The notes below the pieces were generated by a model. The model searched no databases. It worked only from the letters and a program-made list of their open reading frames with translations, and was not told the origin of the DNA. This document shows positions 5,185 to 5,699 of a DNA stretch of 5,699 nucleotides, one piece after another. The stretch spans positions 1-5,699 of the forward strand of contig CAMCHA010000191.1 of NCBI GenBank assembly GCA_945874515.1, given 5' to 3'. Each line of letters opens with the position of its first letter. The first letter of the stretch is position 1. The stretch is from Asaia bogorensis. GTDB lineage: Bacteria; Pseudomonadota; Alphaproteobacteria; Acetobacterales; Acetobacteraceae. The position numbers and the translations under genes were made by a program.

Positions 5185-5699
5185 ATGCGTCACTTCCTGG
5201 ACTTCGAAAAACCCATCGCCGAGCTTGAGGGCAAGATCGAGGAGTTGCGTCGGACCACCGATGCCGGCGGCATTGATGTAGCCGAGGAGATCGGTCGCCT
5301 CGGCGACAAGGCCCAAGCGCTGCTGAAGACCACCTATGCGAAGCTGTCCCCCTGGCAGAAGGCGCAGGTGGCACGCCACCCCGATAGGCCGCATGCGACA
5401 GATTACATCGCCGCGCTGATCCAGGATTTCACACCCCTCGCGGGTGATCGCGCCTTCGCCGATGATGCGGCGGTGGTGGGCGGCATGGGGCGCTTCCGTG
5501 GCCGCGCCGTGATGGTGCTGGGGACGGAACGCGGGCACGACACCGAAAGCCGAGTGAAGCATAATTTCGGCATGGCGCGGCCCGAGGGCTACCGGAAAGC
5601 GCGGCGCCTGATGGAACTGGCCGGGCGCTTCAGCCTGCCGATCCTTTCATTTGTTGATACCTCTGGCGCCTTTCCGGGGATTGATGCGGAAGCCCGCGG
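5185..5699 (+). CDS. accA: Acetyl-CoA carboxylase carboxyltransferase subunit alpha (partial)
   Basis: AccA pairs with AccD to move the carboxyl group from biotin on AccB to acetyl-CoA, giving malonyl-CoA for fatty-acid synthesis. The first 171 codons are present, about half of the usual about 320 residues; the gene runs off the right edge. The match to the family is clear from the start: [18 protein letters not shown] (coiled N-terminal helix), then [70 protein letters not shown], and [14 protein letters not shown], entering the crotonase-like carboxyltransferase core. The motif reads TSGAFPG rather than the more common TPGAYPG. ATG 5185 is nine bases after the xerD stop; no strong Shine-Dalgarno is seen, so translation may depend on coupling to xerD. 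The coding frame is intact to base 5699. Confidence 0.97.
   Translation, partial: MRHFLDFEKPIAELEGKIEELRRTTDAGGIDVAEEIGRLGDKAQALLKTTYAKLSPWQKAQVARHPDRPHATDYIAALIQDFTPLAGDRAFADDAAVVGGMGRFRGRAVMVLGTERGHDTESRVKHNFGMARPEGYRKARRLMELAGRFSLPILSFVDTSGAFPGIDAEAR

Noticed and set aside
4819..5562. Minus-strand 247-residue open frame antisense to xerD and accA.
   Set aside because: Antisense shadow of two well-identified genes; no family resemblance of its own.

Overview
The window looks like chromosomal DNA of an alphaproteobacterium, most likely Rhodospirillales and probably Acetobacteraceae. This is inferred from the GC-rich coding sequence, the fused shikimate kinase/3-dehydroquinate synthase gene, and the order aroKB (divergent) / small membrane protein / xerD / accA. 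I recall that order from this group but could not check it against a database.

The right half (about 2346-5699) is a compact housekeeping block. An intact aroKB fusion (minus strand) carries out two steps of the shikimate pathway. It is divergent from a plus-strand cluster of three genes: a 48-residue single-pass membrane protein, the tyrosine recombinase XerD (chromosome dimer resolution), and the start of accA (acetyl-CoA carboxylase carboxyltransferase alpha subunit), which runs off the right edge. The 48-residue frame overlaps xerD by 23 bases, and xerD and accA are 9 bases apart, so the three are probably co-transcribed.

The left half is accessory in character. Bases 1-674 hold no convincing gene but contain several strong hairpins and a perfect 17-base palindrome. 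A gene for an unrecognised six-segment membrane protein follows; a well-placed Shine-Dalgarno sequence points to a GTG start at 675. Next comes an IS5-family remnant that keeps the C-terminal transposase half (second D, E and the Y-R-E-K signature) and a probable right end. This end abuts, and appears to have cut off, a KAP-family P-loop NTPase gene that starts with TTG 42 bases after aroKB. Only about 147 native residues of the NTPase remain, including Walker A, and its frame now reads into IS DNA.

No complete new system is visible. The accessory part is best read as a decayed island next to a conserved core: a beheaded transposon, a truncated NTPase of a class that includes phage-exclusion proteins, an orphan membrane protein and a structured intergenic region. 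The most useful leads are the KAP remnant, the hairpin cluster, the palindrome, and the small gene overlapping xerD.
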